Assembly: GCA_037577475.1 (NCBI GenBank)
Contig: CM075189.1
Span: forward strand, 36,251,254-36,315,253
Origin: Chaunax sp. Z400
Lineage: Eukaryota > Chordata > Actinopteri > Lophiiformes > Chaunacidae
Direction: 5' to 3'
Length of the DNA: 64,000 bases
Shown: positions 25,901 to 37,912 of the stretch, one piece after another
Numbering within the stretch: position 1 is the stretch's first letter
How the letters are laid out: each line of letters opens with the position of its first letter
Translations under genes and position numbers: made by a program
The notes under the pieces: generated by a model
Databases searched by the model: none
Seen by the model: the letters and a program-made list of their open reading frames with translations, nothing else
What the model was told of the DNA's origin: nothing

Positions 25901-28900
25901 TAACCTGTTAAGTAGCACAGCTCTGGGATGAGCATGGCAGGGCCAGGAGGAGGAGCTCCAGCAGGACTGAACCTCTTCACATGGCTGACCAGCAGCACCT
26001 GGTTCCCATCAGTGATGTCCAGGCCATATTGCTTAGAAGAGACAGCATCAACATGTTCATGAATAAGGGTAATATCACACAGCCAAACACTGCGCTCTCT
26101 CTTACAAGTATTCACCTTAAACTGAAGGAGTTTGAGTCCATTTACTGCTGCATTTCTAGTTTCATTTCTTCCTTTATCATGATTTAGATTTTTTCTAGGT
26201 TGCATTTATGCCTTTTATACTTTATGTTAAACGCTTTGAATGGCCTTGTTGAAATGTGCTCTACAAATACAAAAGAGAGCTTTACAAAAACAAAGAGCTT
26301 TTTCCCGTACATACATTTATTTGTGCTGTCCCGCCACACTGGAAACATTGTCCGTAACATATTTGTGTTTATTCTCCATTTTGAAGCTGTGCGCCTCCTC
26401 TTGCTGGCTCGCCCTCTCACACACAAACACTTATCTTTAGCATTTAACTAGCTATTACTTTCCAACAGGCTTGAAACTCATTTGCGCTGCTGCACTACTT
26501 TTAAATGTTGTGTTTTGCTTGAATTAATATATTCTGTGTATCATATTCTTATTTCAAATTTAATAATCTCTCTTCATCCTCACTTTATTTTTATTCTGAT
26601 TCTCATTCCTCTTTTTCTGCATCTCTATCATGATCTACACAATTCTTTGTGGGACATCTGATCTGACATATCAGGTGTTACTGCGACAGGCCTACAAAGA
26701 CTTCTACATACTAATCCAACAGAGTGAGAGACGTGTGGTTCCTACTTAGTGAGAACTATAAGTCCAACGAGCTCCTTGGTGCAGGTCTCAACGAAGCGTT
26801 GACCTCCACACTGCTGCCTCAGGTTGATCATGAAGTCGAGGACCGTCTGGCTACGTAGCACCTTGTGGCTCACGTCAGGTACACATCATGATGGACGTCT
26901 CATAATGCAAGATGGTGGTGCTGTAGCCCGGCCATATAGTCAGTCTAGAACAGAGGGGACAGGCTCGTTTGAAAGAAACAGTTTCTTTCCCATCATGAAC
27001 ACAAGTTCAGAGCTCTGCTACAGCTTCTCACAGGGTTAAAACCTGTCTGTAAGGACAATAGATTTAGCCTTAAAACACCAAGACAACTCCTCAAAATCAG
27101 AAACCCCTTCAACATTGTTCTTCACATTATCTAGTACTTAGAGGATAGCAAACCATCAGGTAGTACAGACCTCATATCTCATACAGTACCAAAGTGGGTT
27201 CATTAAGCTGGGCTCACACTACAGGAGATTTAAAATCACAACCAATGGGTATAAAGAGACACAGAAGGATCTCCACAGATTATCTTTTCTCAAATGTTAA
27301 ACATGCACACAATACAAGATTCCAAAATAACGGAGCATCACAAGCTACGGGATTTCATCAAGATTCTCGTGTCTGAGGGAACAATGAATGCACCACGTCA
27401 CGTGATCTATGGAGAAGCAGCTGTGCAATGCCAACAAAATGACTGAGGAAGACAACAGTCGGCCTACTTTGCATTGAGAAAACAGGAAAAGAAGAAACAG
27501 CAGCCGTCTGTCCTTCAGCGAGAACTGGAGGTTTAACGTTGGTCAACTGAGCGGCTGTGGCTCAGCGGTAGAGCGGTCGTCCACTTATCAGCAGGGCGGT
27601 GGTTCGATCCCCAGCCCCTGCTGTCTTCATGTCGAAGTGTCCTTGGGCAAGATACTGAACCCCAAATTGCTCCCAGTATCTGTTCTGTGCTGGCTTGTGT
27701 TGTAAAGCTTTGAGTGGTCAGTCAGACTAGAAAGGTTCTATTTAAGTACAGTCCATTTACCATTTAACAGCAGTATGCTAGCTAGCGTTAGTTTGCTGTT
27801 TGCTTGGCAGCTTTATCTCTCATTAGCTATTAAGATCTTGCTCAGAAAATACTGACTTTTATCTTTCAGATTTTAACTCCTAAAAATCAACCATGTTTGA
27901 AAACTGGGGCCGGCTCCGACCGTCCACGAGTAAATCGGGAAGCGTGAGACTGGATCTGTAAACTTCTCAAACTACCAAACTTCGGCTGAACATCAGAACC
28001 AACCAAAGTTCCAGACCACATTTCTCCTCCGACTGTCGGGAGGAGTGAAATCTGCTCGACTCTCCTGACCCCTGCTTTAAAGATCATAAATTGAGCTTTT
28101 CTGAAGGCTGCAGAATCATCTGTCTGTACTGTTGTTTTCACAGTTGTATTGGTTGATTAGTGTAACATAATGACCTCATTAAGAACTTCATGAGGCCGGG
28201 GTGAAAAGGGTCAACCTACTGTGGGCAGTTTTGGTTGTGAAAAATTCTCAACATATTTAAAATGGTGTAATGACATAAAAATGTTTATATATTGTACTGT
28301 CAGGTTGTTTTAGACACCCCGAGGATTCCACTTTCACAATACGCTTTACAAGTCCAGAGCTTTACAATGAAAACAATGGAGAAGCAAATGTATTTACTTG
28401 TGCTGTGGGACTTCGAGTGGATCCCTGGGGTTGTAATAGTTGCGTCCAATTTGCTGCATGTTGAGGATTCTCAGGATCCTGTAGAAATGAAAACACATCA
28501 TTTAAGAGAAGTTTCCAGAGATCCAAAATGCTCTCGCCACATTTAATGATGCATATTTACATAGATTTACTTTTATTTAAACATGCACCATCCATAACCA
28601 CAGTACACTTGTCACAAGACATGTTCAGCACTTAAGGAGTGTTACTTATTCTTTAACAGACCTGAAAACTGGAAAATGTACCTTTTGAATATGACGTTGT
28701 AAAACTGAAGGCATACTGGAGAAGAGGGGGGGAGTTCATTTGTCAGGGTGACGGTTATCTGAACCTTCTCTCCATTCTTAGTCTCACTGTGGAGGACAGT
28801 CTCCTAAACACCAGGTCAGACATCGGAGCACAAGGAAGAAAACCAACATTTGTCTGGAGGGAACAACATTTACACAACAAACACCAAACCTTGTGCAACA

Positions 28901-31092
28901 CCCAGTCTACAGCTCGCACACACTAGAGTGATCAAGCAATTCATCTTCTAAAACCCAAGCTGTCATAAAACATTTAACAGCACAATTTGGTATTTTTCCT
29001 CTTCAAATCAATATTTCGAGTTGTGCATCTTCATTTTGTACGTTCTTCTAAACACCTGAATTATCACATTACCTTGCTGTGCAATTTGTGGGGCAGAAAC
29101 AGCAGAGCTCCATCAAAGCACCATGCTGCACCAAGTGCTTCATCATGCTGGAAGAGGAGGGCACATCTCAGACGACGAGACTCCATTTCTGGACTGAAGC
29201 CAACATGGTCCTGATACAGAACCCACTGAGGGCGGGACACGATGCGGAAGTAGTTTGCAGTCAACCGAATTGCTCGCCCACTTGTTCCTGAGGAAGTTCA
29301 CACACAATTGTAGAGAGTGACTTATAATTGTCACCACTAATTATAAAGTGTACAACTGCTCTATGTGTGTGTGTGTGTGTGTGTATGGGGGGGGTATGTC
29401 ATTTTCAAATTAAGACAGACCAGCCTTTGAGTCCTTAACATGCCCCATAGTCTGCCTGGTGAAAATCCCGACATCATGAAAATCCCGGCGACGTCCTCCT
29501 CTTTCTCCCAACTTCACCTGCTGAAATCCAGCTGAAATCTGTGTGACAGCTGATAAAAACAAATGAGGACTATCAAAACCCCGTTATAGTCCTGAAAACA
29601 TATGATAAGCGTTGGGAATGTTTTAGTGCCTGGTAAGTAAAATTAACCTTCGCAGTGCAGGTGGAGTCGATACGACCTGATGAAGTTCAGTGTATGCCTA
29701 TTTTCTCTTTTTCAAAGCACTGCCATTCTTAACTTCTCAAGAGGGTGTGGACAATGAACTTAATGATGATACATTTTTAAGTGCATCACCCATTTTAAAT
29801 AACGTTTTCCCAGATTTTCAAAAGTCAGGAATGATCAAGATCATCTAACAGAAGAAACAAACTTTCTTCAGACTTTGTGTTTGACTGTACCTTCTGTAGG
29901 AAAGGGTCCTGGAGCACCCTTCTGCCGCCCTCTACCAGCCCGCTCTGCTTTTTCATCTCCCATCTGAGGGGCAGGGCCAGCAGTTGGTGCAGGCTCTTGA
30001 AACTGGATCTACAACAAAAAATCTAAATGAATTTGAGCAATCAAAATGAAAACACACAGGCAAAGAGAACTCATGACGATCCACCGCTACATGCAACTGG
30101 ATCCTGATAATACAAATCATGATCCAGATCTGGGAATTTATATCCATATTTGAAGGGGAGAGACAGGGCACTGCCACCAATATGTAGTTGAGATAATGCA
30201 GATTTAGAGTCCCTCAAATGGATCTGTGAAAGGTAAGAAGTTATATCTAGATAACAATATGCCATTAAGGAAAAATCACGGTTATTATTGATAACTCATA
30301 AACTACTGATGATAAACATGATTCCAAATGCAAAGAGTAGGTTAACTGTTGAGAATTTCCCCACTGTGGGACTAATAAAGGAATATCTTATCTTAACTAG
30401 TATGGACTGGCAATAAAACATTTTTAGGAGGGTACAAGCAGCCTCGGGTCACCTGCTTGCAAAAAGTTTAAGGATGTCCAAACTTTTGTTTGCAGAGCGC
30501 CCCTCAACCAGGAAGTGCATGTATTCACAGAACAATCAATTCAGGACAATTTGGACACCATTTTAAATTAATGCTGACAAACTACCTGGTGCGTTGTACA
30601 AGTAAACATTTTGATTCCATATTACATAGTTAATTGATTGATTGAAGGTTGATAAAGATTATTAAATATATGGAAGTTGGAGTAGTTTGGAATAGTTGTC
30701 TGTATATATATAATTGGCTGTAAATACATTTTGGATGTTGTAAATTATATTTGAGTTATTTATCTTATAATTTATGTTTAAAACTTTCACAGATTCATTC
30801 ATTTAATTTCAGATATCATAAATAGGCTCCATTGAAATAGGCTCAAAATTTAAATTTAACATATCTATAATTGTTAAATAAATATCTGTAATACAAATAA
30901 AGATAACAAAATTATTTCAAGATATCTTAAATTGAATCCAGATATCTTAAATATAATTTATGATATCTTGAATTATTTCTATATATCTTGAATTATTTAC
31001 AGATATCTATAAGTCTGAATAAAAAAGGGAATAACTTGCCATAAATCCCCCTTATGAAAAAATCCAGGTTAATTATGTGCAGTACTTGGAGC

Positions 31093-31162
<70 letters not shown>

Positions 31163-31540
31163 CCTACACAGCAATACTGATAAGTTTCTGCTAATCAATA
31201 ACACCATTATTAGTATATATTAGTGCCATATCACCTATTAGTAAACATTTTCATGTAAATATGCAGACATAAACGATTTTTACTATTTGATACTGATTTT
31301 CAATTGTCGATCAAGTTACTCTTCAAATAAATACCAAATTTAGGTTCGAATACAGGCTTTGTCAATGTTTGTTTATGTAGAGGCAGCACATGTTTCCCTA
31401 CATAAGATGGCGGCCGAGTTTGCCATCTTCCGCCAGTGAAAGCTCTAGTGTTTTTTTTAGCTCTATGCTCTTACCCCTCCAGGTGCCGCCGTCTCCTGAC
31501 CACCCCTGCCTCTTGCTCTTGCGCGTGCCCGACCGGTCAT
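16915..31540 (-). CDS. piwil1: PIWIL1/ziwi, piRNA-guided PIWI endonuclease, nearly complete gene
   Basis: Germline PIWI protein that binds piRNAs and slices transposon RNA in nuage. Exons (minus): 31540-31475, 30008-29891, 29549-29421, 29287-29073, 28803-28682, 28478-28398, 26944-26746, 26031-25905, 25682-25565, 21899-21785, 21677-21490, 21261-21190, 21065-20865, 20323-20220, 19895-19825, 19120-18967, 18159-18024, 17756-17609, 17031-16915 (stop). The start MTGRARARARGRGGQE is the Arg-rich, Tudor-binding N terminus of PIWIL1, followed by GRGRQKG and ERGGRRRDFHD. PAZ spans roughly the 28.8-25.9 kb exons; MID and PIWI follow. The slicer residues are present: Asp in VGIDCYHD, Asp in VYRDGVGDGQ, His in SPTHYNV. 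The end [20 protein letters not shown] favours PIWIL1 over PIWIL2. Known exons sum to about 823 codons, near 860 with the missing PAZ exon, close to the family's roughly 861. Lesions: +1 in 26944-26746, -1 at the 21490 donor, and a 20-base homopolymer in 18159-18024. Confidence 0.93.
18062..18081. repeat. G20 homopolymer inside a piwil1 PIWI exon
   Basis: Twenty consecutive G (C on the coding strand) fall where the protein should read Asn-Pro-Pro-Pro-Gly. Ten C would give the expected 126-nt exon; twenty make it 136 nt and shift the frame. Confidence 0.95.
18234..18515. repeat. 47-bp minisatellite, six copies, in a piwil1 intron
   Basis: Six head-to-tail copies begin at 18234, 18281, 18328, 18375, 18422 and 18469. 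The unit starts TTACCAACATGTCATCCTCA and ends GAGCTGAGTCTG. Copies are near identical; the fourth has TTCCTAG for TTCATAG. It lies between the exons ending at 18967 and starting at 18159. Confidence 0.95.
19690..19765 (-). mobile_element. retroelement 3' tail fragment (Penelope/LINE-like)
   Basis: On the minus strand: CCCCGATGAAGGCCACAAGC, then CCAAACGCGTCGGT and CATAATAAAG. The GATGAAGGCCACAAGCC(G)AAACGCGT motif is a very common vertebrate retroelement end, often Penelope-like. It lies inside a piwil1 intron. A possible body to about 19400 is too decayed to classify. Confidence 0.5.
21900..25564. other. large piwil1 intron packed with repeats
   Basis: The longest recognised piwil1 intron, about 3.7 kb. 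It contains two near-duplicate repeat copies (about 23997-25345) and, around 22860-23920, sequences such as GGGACATTACC-like and GCAGGACATCTAGTCACCCT that look like eroded DNA-transposon ends. No exon was seen. Confidence 0.5.
23997..25345. repeat. two near-tandem copies of a dispersed repeat
   Basis: Shared blocks recur in the same order: CACTAATCCTGGGTGTGG (23998 and 24888), TGTCAATTATTATCAAAAC (24138 and 24718), GAACAGTACCACTAAATAAA (24462 and 25121) plus AGAAACCATCTTCCATCTGC, and GAAGACGAAGGAAGGG-type (24630 and 25273) plus AGAGAAGAGTGTGCA. A third partial copy lies at 55738-55830. The offsets differ (about 580-890 bases), so the copies carry internal indels. No coding frame is retained; probably a non-autonomous DNA transposon. 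Confidence 0.65.
27549..27765 (+). mobile_element. tRNA-derived SINE
   Basis: Head GCGGCTGTGGCTCAGCGGTA (A box) and GGTTCGATCCCCAGCCCCTG (B box), body GTGTCCTTGGGCAAGATACT, and end TTTGAGTGGTCAGTCAGACT. It belongs to the same family as the copies at 10147 and 14704, and lies in the piwil1 intron upstream (in transcription) of the 26944 exon. Confidence 0.85.
30345..30395 (+). repeat. LINE/SINE-type 3' tail
   Basis: GAGAATTTCCCCACTGTGGG, then ACTAATAAAGGAATATC and TTATCTTA. Same tail type as at 14890. Confidence 0.6.
31098..31154. repeat. (TA)n microsatellite
   Basis: About 57 bases of pure TA in the first coding intron of piwil1. Confidence 0.97.
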
Positions 31541-33704
31541 TTTTCTTCAATACTAAAACACCTGTTAATAAAAGGACATTTTAAGATTAATCCAATGCTA
31601 TGAACAATACACTAGATAAATATTCGGGAAATTACTATCTGACATCTAAATAACCTAACAGATGTTATCAAAGTGCTGAAAAAAGTCTGAATTAGCACAC
31701 ATAAGATGATTTCTTTTAGCAAACAAGATGGCGGCTGCAATGAACTTCTTTTTAAACTAGCACCTGGTGCTACATTAAGGTTAGCTCGTCAAAGTAGTAG
31801 TATTTTGATCTAATCTAAATTTCGTGAATAAATCAAATTGACTACAAATTCAATACATTCTTAAGTGAAAATTAGCATAATTTATGTCAATTTTAAGAAA
31901 CATACTCACTTTGGAGGAAAGTTAAAGGTGACTCACCAATCAATGGAGGAATCCACCAACAAGTGCATCCAAAATGAGGAGTATGAGTAATTATACGCCT
32001 CTTCACTGAGAAAATTATTACGCTTCCGCTATCTCATGAAACCTTTATTCAGCCTTCTTCAAGGATCATTGTTTATCAAAAGAGCATAATGTTCACCATA
32101 AATTCAACAAAGATGTTATTGAGTGGTTTTTGAAGGAAATTAGCAGAAAAGCCCCAGAACTACTTTTTTAAGCGCAGTGATCCGGATGCTATAGTGTCAT
32201 TTTCTTAAACGGTGCAATCTCAAATATGACCACTAGATGGAGGCAGCGCCCATATAGTAAATATACAGACTCAGGCTTTTTGTATATTAGGTTTTAATGG
32301 CAAAACACACAATTTATCAGCTCTCTGCAATGACAAATCGAACAAGAACAGATTAAATAGCCCAACACAACATATATTACAAGTGTTTTTCTCAAATCCA
32401 AGCCTGAAGTCTCCTTTCCTGACTCCTGCAGTCTCTAAATGATCAAACCCTTAATGGCCAATGTCTGTAGTTCTTTGTGGAGACCGTACACCCGTTCTCC
32501 AATCAACTCAGTGACTGTGGATATTAAGATGATTCTCTGACATCATTTGATGTGTCATTTGTTTCACACTGTCTTTATTTACCGATGAGTATATGAAAAC
32601 CAGGAAACAAAGACCATCATATGTATACATACATTCATTCATTCATTGTCTGTAACCCCATTATCCTGTGTAGGGTTGTAGAGGGGCTGGAGCCTATTCC
32701 AGCTGACTTTAGGGGCACAAGGCAGGGTTCACCCTGGACAAGTCACCAGTTCATGGCAGGGCCACATTGAAAGTTAAACAACCATTCACATTCACATTCA
32801 TACATACGGTCAATTTAGAGTCACCAGTTCACCTCTACTGTATGTTTTTGGTGGTGGGAGGAACCTGGAGAAGCTGGAGAAAACCCACACAGACACAGGG
32901 AGAACAAGGAGACTCCATACAGAAAAGTCCTGGTTTAGTGACCACCTCTATAAGGTGACAATAACTGCTTTTTCACAGTCCCGTTTTACTCTCCATTAAC
33001 ATTAGGTTTGCTGTATAAGAAGACCACCTGTCCAATTTGGCCACTTTTCTTCAGTCCTTTGAATGGATTTTAGATATACTGCATTTTATACTGTATTTCA
33101 GATATCCACATATGGATGGCAGAAAACTTTCTACAGCTCAACCAGGTTTGACTGCATTACAAATCATGGTTTTACACTAAGTATTGCTATAATTTAACAG
33201 TTCTGTGGTTAAAAAGCCTTCAAAATAAAATGTAACGGTCATTTGATTGCTAAGGATAATGTTGGATTCCATTTTTATGCATTAATTCAGAATGTTTAAG
33301 TCACGAGTAACACATTTAAATGACCTGACAATGTAAATCCTGGAGCTTTCTTTGGCGAAAGATCCAAGATTTGGGAAATAAATTGCCTCATGTATTAACC
33401 ATAAAGTCAATTGTATCATCTCATAGACATATCAGACATTTATAGAAAGGGGAGTCATCACTATTATCATTAAAAGATTTAAGGTTGAGTTGGGAGAGTA
33501 AGGGTTGCAGGGTTTGATATATAAACAGGGTTCTGCAGGTATAGTTTATCCAATTATGATGGTCAAGGCTTCCAAAAGGTAAACAGATACATAAAATGCA
33601 TAATAAGATGCATAAAATGCATACGGTTCGTTTTTACCATGCTTTACTCAAACTCACTCACAAAATTCAGATTTGACAGTAAGACGTGTAATAACATTCC
33701 AAAC
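31541..33704. other. piwil1 upstream region; no further coding exon
   Basis: On the minus strand a splice-acceptor-like TGTTTTAG precedes the ATG exon by about a dozen bases, and a donor-like GATTG/GTGAGT lies at 31937-31931. A non-coding first exon near 31940-32050 is therefore possible. The piwil1 promoter would then lie above about 32050. A SINE-like element occupies 32630-32935. Nothing else is recognised. Confidence 0.35.
32630..32935 (-). mobile_element. tRNA-like dispersed repeat, 3' and central part
   Basis: Contains TCCTGTGTAGGGTTGTAGAG, GGGCTGGAGCCTATTCCAGC, CAATTTAGAGTCACCAGTTC and AAACCCACACAGACACAGGG. This is the reverse orientation of the fuller copy at 37548-37912. The tRNA-like head is missing at the 32935 side. 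Confidence 0.75.
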
Positions 33705-33859
33705 CTCTTTGCCCTCCATCTCTATCACTTCACTGAACACCTGCAGAGCCACCACCTCCTCTGAGTCGCTGTACAACCGGTTCTGGCTCACCATCACCCG
33801 GGTGACGATGGACACCAAGTCCCCCGATTCAAAGTTATCGCTTCCATTGATGCGGTCTA
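33705..33859 (-). CDS. orphan internal exon, possibly GINM1-like
   Basis: A 155-nt open segment with a good acceptor (TTTTTCCAG before 33859) and a GT donor at 33704-33703. It reads DRINGSDNFESGDLVSIVTR followed by VMVSQNRLYSDSEEVVALQV and FSEVIEMEGKE. Composition and codon use look like a real vertebrate exon. The ending VSxVxRV..V...L.V..EVIE.EGK resembles, from memory, the lumenal region of GINM1, a single-pass glycoprotein, but this is a weak match I cannot test. No flanking exons were found. It lies about 2.2 kb upstream of the piwil1 start, on the same strand. Confidence 0.5.
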
Positions 33860-34448
33860 CTGGAAAAAGAAATTCATATATTTATTATATTCATATGTAT
33901 TTGTAAAATTAGTTTATGTTTTAACTTTTCAGGAGTTTGATTCCTATTCCTACATCCCGAGCTTATGAATCCATCAATTAAACAGCAATAATTTATGATA
34001 GTTTTAACATCACGTCATTTATTCATTAAAAATGACAAACATTTTCTGTGTTTCTCAATTTCAAATCATTATACATTGATTATATAGTGACTATCTTCAC
34101 TCTAGTGACACAAAAACTACCTGAAAACTAAAATCATACTTGGTGATATATGTGCTCTTTGGTGGATCCCCAGAAGAAGCCCCAATAGATCTCAATTAAA
34201 TCAACAATCGATCAACAATTAAAGTGATCTGAATCTGAAATATCTTATGTCTATTCAGCAATTCAATGTAAGACAATTCTTCGATCAGATCACACAAGGA
34301 ATTCTAAAGAATTATTGAACGCAAACTTGAATAAATCCTTTAAAAACTTAATTATATTGATAGATGTCACTTAGAATGTTCTTTGAATTTGTGATGAAAT
34401 GCCACGTGATGGTGCAAATTAAGGGTCTTATCTACTTTTCAATAACAG

Positions 34449-34570
34449 CTGGACGGTACAGCGGATTTATCACCTGAAGAAAAGCACAACGTCAGAGAGC
34501 TGGCACTGTCCTGGGATCTGCCTCCAGAGAGAACAGGACATGGCTGCTTGGCAAACTGCTCTTCCATGCT
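34449..34570 (+). CDS. possible orphan exon, unrecognised
   Basis: A 122-nt segment preceded by a pyrimidine-rich AACAG acceptor and followed by GTGAGT. Two of three frames are open: one reads LSPEEKHNVRELALSWDLPP, the other YHLKKSTTSESWHCPG. Neither is recognised. It could be a real exon or chance splice-like context. Confidence 0.22.
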
Positions 34571-35006
34571 GTGAGTATTTTGTTCTTAGGTTATTAAATC
34601 AAACCAACTAATCTGAGTCTGAGTTATGGTGAAGGACTAGATTTTGGCTTTTACCCCTAGATATACACAGGTGGATCTTGATGGGCTTTTGAAGATACCC
34701 ATTAGTTAAACAGCCATGAGTTCAGGACAAAGCTGATTGGTGGGCAATGAAAAATAAAATAACAAATAAAACAAGCTTCAGGTGTTCACACTAACTTACC
34801 TATCATTAAAGTAAAGCAAACTTTTCTAAAAGAAAAACAGGAGTAAAGATGAGCCAACAAAAAGAGCTTCCCACCCCTACAGAACTGGACTGCTGGAAAA
34901 AACAATTATTTACAATATTTACAAAACTATTTACAATATTTACAAAAAGCAAAGTTTACAATGAAAGTCATCAAGTCTAAGTCACGAGTTAACACATGGC
35001 CACAGG

Positions 35007-35007
<1 letters not shown>

Positions 35008-35086
<79 letters not shown>
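35008..35086. repeat. (CA)n microsatellite, about 79 bases
   Basis: Uninterrupted alternating CA. It makes an artefactual Thr-His repeat frame. Confidence 0.98.
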
Positions 35087-35088
<2 letters not shown>

Positions 35089-37237
35089 GATATGCTGCCC
35101 ATTGTCAACCTGTAGAACACAGTTGATTTATTACTTTCCTCCATCTAATATTCATACTGACAGATCTGAGGTGAAGGACCATGCAGGACATTTTTACCTG
35201 CCGTCTAATGAGACACTAGACATGGTTCATGTCACTACAAGTCAAGCAGGATTCAGAGCAAATATAATAATGGTCAAATATAATTGAGAACAATCAATAC
35301 AGCAGACAACAAGCAGAGCCAATGAGGCACAGCAAAGAACTGCTTCATAAATAGACACCGAGGGGATCTAAATCTAAATACAGCTTTTAGTGTCTACATT
35401 AGCAACTTTTAACGCTTAACTGATTATATAAAACTTTTTTTATTAATAAATGTTGTCAAATCAGTTTAAAAAAACTACCTATAATTAAAACATATACTGT
35501 ATATCTACAATTCAAGGAGATATAGTCTTTTTCTTTTCTTGATGGATGTTTCTTTTCTACAATGTTTTACAACAATATTATTTTAACCACCAGAATATAA
35601 ATAAGAATTAACAAGAGAATGAGATTGAATATTTCACATGCTCCCAGATTATCGTTAAGTGAAAAACCACGAAATGTTACCTTACAGTCATAGAGTAATC
35701 ATTCATGGAGGCAGCTGAAACACACACAACACATGTTTATCCAATTAGACTGAGGTATAAATGAAATACAACATCTCTAAGAATGATTTAAAATGTGACA
35801 CTATGTGTTTACATGAAAGCAGTAAATAAATGGATATAATTTCCACTAATTATGAAATAGTAAAACATGCATATTTAAAATGAACTGTCTTGATTAAAGG
35901 CCCATTTATGCTCAATGTTAAAGATGCACATAGGAACTCTGCATTCATTTCATTTTTGGGCAGGTTTAGAGCTCATGGATATGGACAAAACTGATGAAAT
36001 GGAGCAATACCATCAGAAATCATTGGGGTCAATGTAGCTGTAGTTCAAGCAAGGCACAACAAATGTGTAGAGACACGACAAAGAAGAATCAAGAAGAAGA
36101 TATCATTGCTTCAATCAGGCCGGCTGTCCTATCATATGACTTGATGACTGATGCCATTTTTGTTTCTATAAATGTCCATCCTGGTTTGGTCATGTTCAAC
36201 ATTTCTCTCTTGGCAATAGCTGCATAATTCAACAAAATACAGCAATAGAAAATATTTTGAAGTTGTGGGCCAGGTTTCTTTTGTTGCTTAAGTCATGTGA
36301 TGAGTTGGTTGCAGTGGTATGCAGGAATCTGGGGCAACGAGGTTGCCTGTGAGAGTGACTGGCCTGATGGCTAGCTGGCAGTAAGGTTTCTCTATAGCAA
36401 GTTTTCAATTTTGTAAATATCTGAAATCTAAAAAAGATGATTTCTTTCTCAAAAATTCTCACACGGTGAATTCAGTCTTCAAATAACACATGAAAAATGG
36501 AAAAAGAAAGTTGCTGTCCGACCAGTTGTTGTGACCCCTCCAGCTCTTTGCAGACACACTGAGGTAAACTGGAGACGTTGTCTGAATTGACTGATCTGTG
36601 TGTTTTTGACACTGCAATCTTTGCTTTTGCTTGCATACTGCATGCAACACTTCAGCCAAATCAGTCTATACTGCTGGTAAAGAAGGAGGCGTAGAATATT
36701 TAGACACTTTTTTTAGTTGTTTATCATGAGTCTGGCAGTATTATGGGAGTGCAATGCTGAATTTGTAAAATGCAGCACAGTTCTGTGCTGTCTGAAAATC
36801 ATCCAAACACTGTGAGTAAAATATTGTGTTGTATTTATGTTTTGTAACAGTTTATCACTCATAACTTCATGAAGGTTACAGAACATACATGCAGCCCATC
36901 CCACATAGACATATGGTGGCCTGTTTGATTCCAACCAGTGTCCTTTCTTGCATGTGATGCCTCTCTCTCACTCCCTTTACAGTCTGCCTCGCTCCGTATC
37001 CAAGATAGCAAGACAGAAAACAGCCCAACAATCCTTCTAACTACTGTGTGGTTTTAACATTCTGCCTATTACACTTGTCCTGTGGTTCAAAAATGGCCCA
37101 CCTTCCCTAACCCCCCAAAATAAGGCAATTTAATTTAATTTTAAATTTGTAATCTGGGTTTTCCCTCTTCAGACTACAGAAATACTTTATTTTTATTACA
37201 GCAGACCTGTCATAGTTATTGTAGAATGTCAGTAGAC

Positions 37238-37238
<1 letters not shown>

Positions 37239-37292
<54 letters not shown>
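37239..37292. repeat. (TTA)n microsatellite
   Basis: Uninterrupted TAT/ATT trinucleotide run of about 54 bases. Confidence 0.97.
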
Positions 37293-37547
37293 GCCAAAGG
37301 TACTGTATAGTAGATGTAAACATGAACTTTTACCTAGAAATAGTGCTTATACTCTATATCCTAAGACAGCTGCAGAAATGTGCACAAATTAGTTTTTAAT
37401 GCATCAAACTGAAATGAAACAATGACATCTGGAACCTTTTAGAGATATATTGTTGTGTGAAGAGCACAAATCAGTCCACTCTACTGAGTACATGTAGGAC
37501 AGTGTGAACGTCTTTCTGCAAGGACTTAACAAATATAGATGTGCAGG

Positions 37548-37912
37548 GCGGCACGGTGATGCAGTGGGTAGTGCTGTTACCTCACAGCAAGAAGGTCCTG
37601 GGTTCAACTCCACCTGAGGACCTGGGACTTTTCTGTGTGGAGTCTCCTTGTTCTCCCCGTGTCTGTGTGGGTTTTCTCCAGCTTCTCCAGGTTCCTCCCA
37701 CCACCAAAAACATGCAGTAGAGGTGAACTGGTGACTCTAAATTGACCATAGGTGTGAATGTGAGTGTGAATGGTTGTTTTTCTTTCTATGTGATGAACTG
37801 GTGACTTGTCCAGGATAAACCCCGCCTCCTGCCCAAAGTCAGCTGGGATAGCTTCAGCCCCTCCGTGACCCTACAGGATAAGGGGTTACAGATAATGACT
37901 GACTGACTGACA
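37548..37912 (+). mobile_element. tRNA-like dispersed repeat, fullest copy
   Basis: Starts GGCGGCACGGTGATGCAGTG, with A-box-like TGCAGTGGGTAG and B-box-like GGTTCAACTCC. It then has CGTGTCTGTGTGGGTTTTCT, CATGCAGTAGAGGTGAACTG and AGTCAGCTGGGATAGCTTCA, and ends at CCTACAGGATAAGGGGTTAC plus GACTGACTGA repeats. Relatives in reverse orientation: 32630-32935, 54245-54330 and 62345-63115. The internal promoter boxes suggest a tRNA-derived SINE. Confidence 0.78.

Noticed and set aside
34961..35287. Frame with a long Thr-His repeat
   Set aside because: Product of the CA microsatellite.
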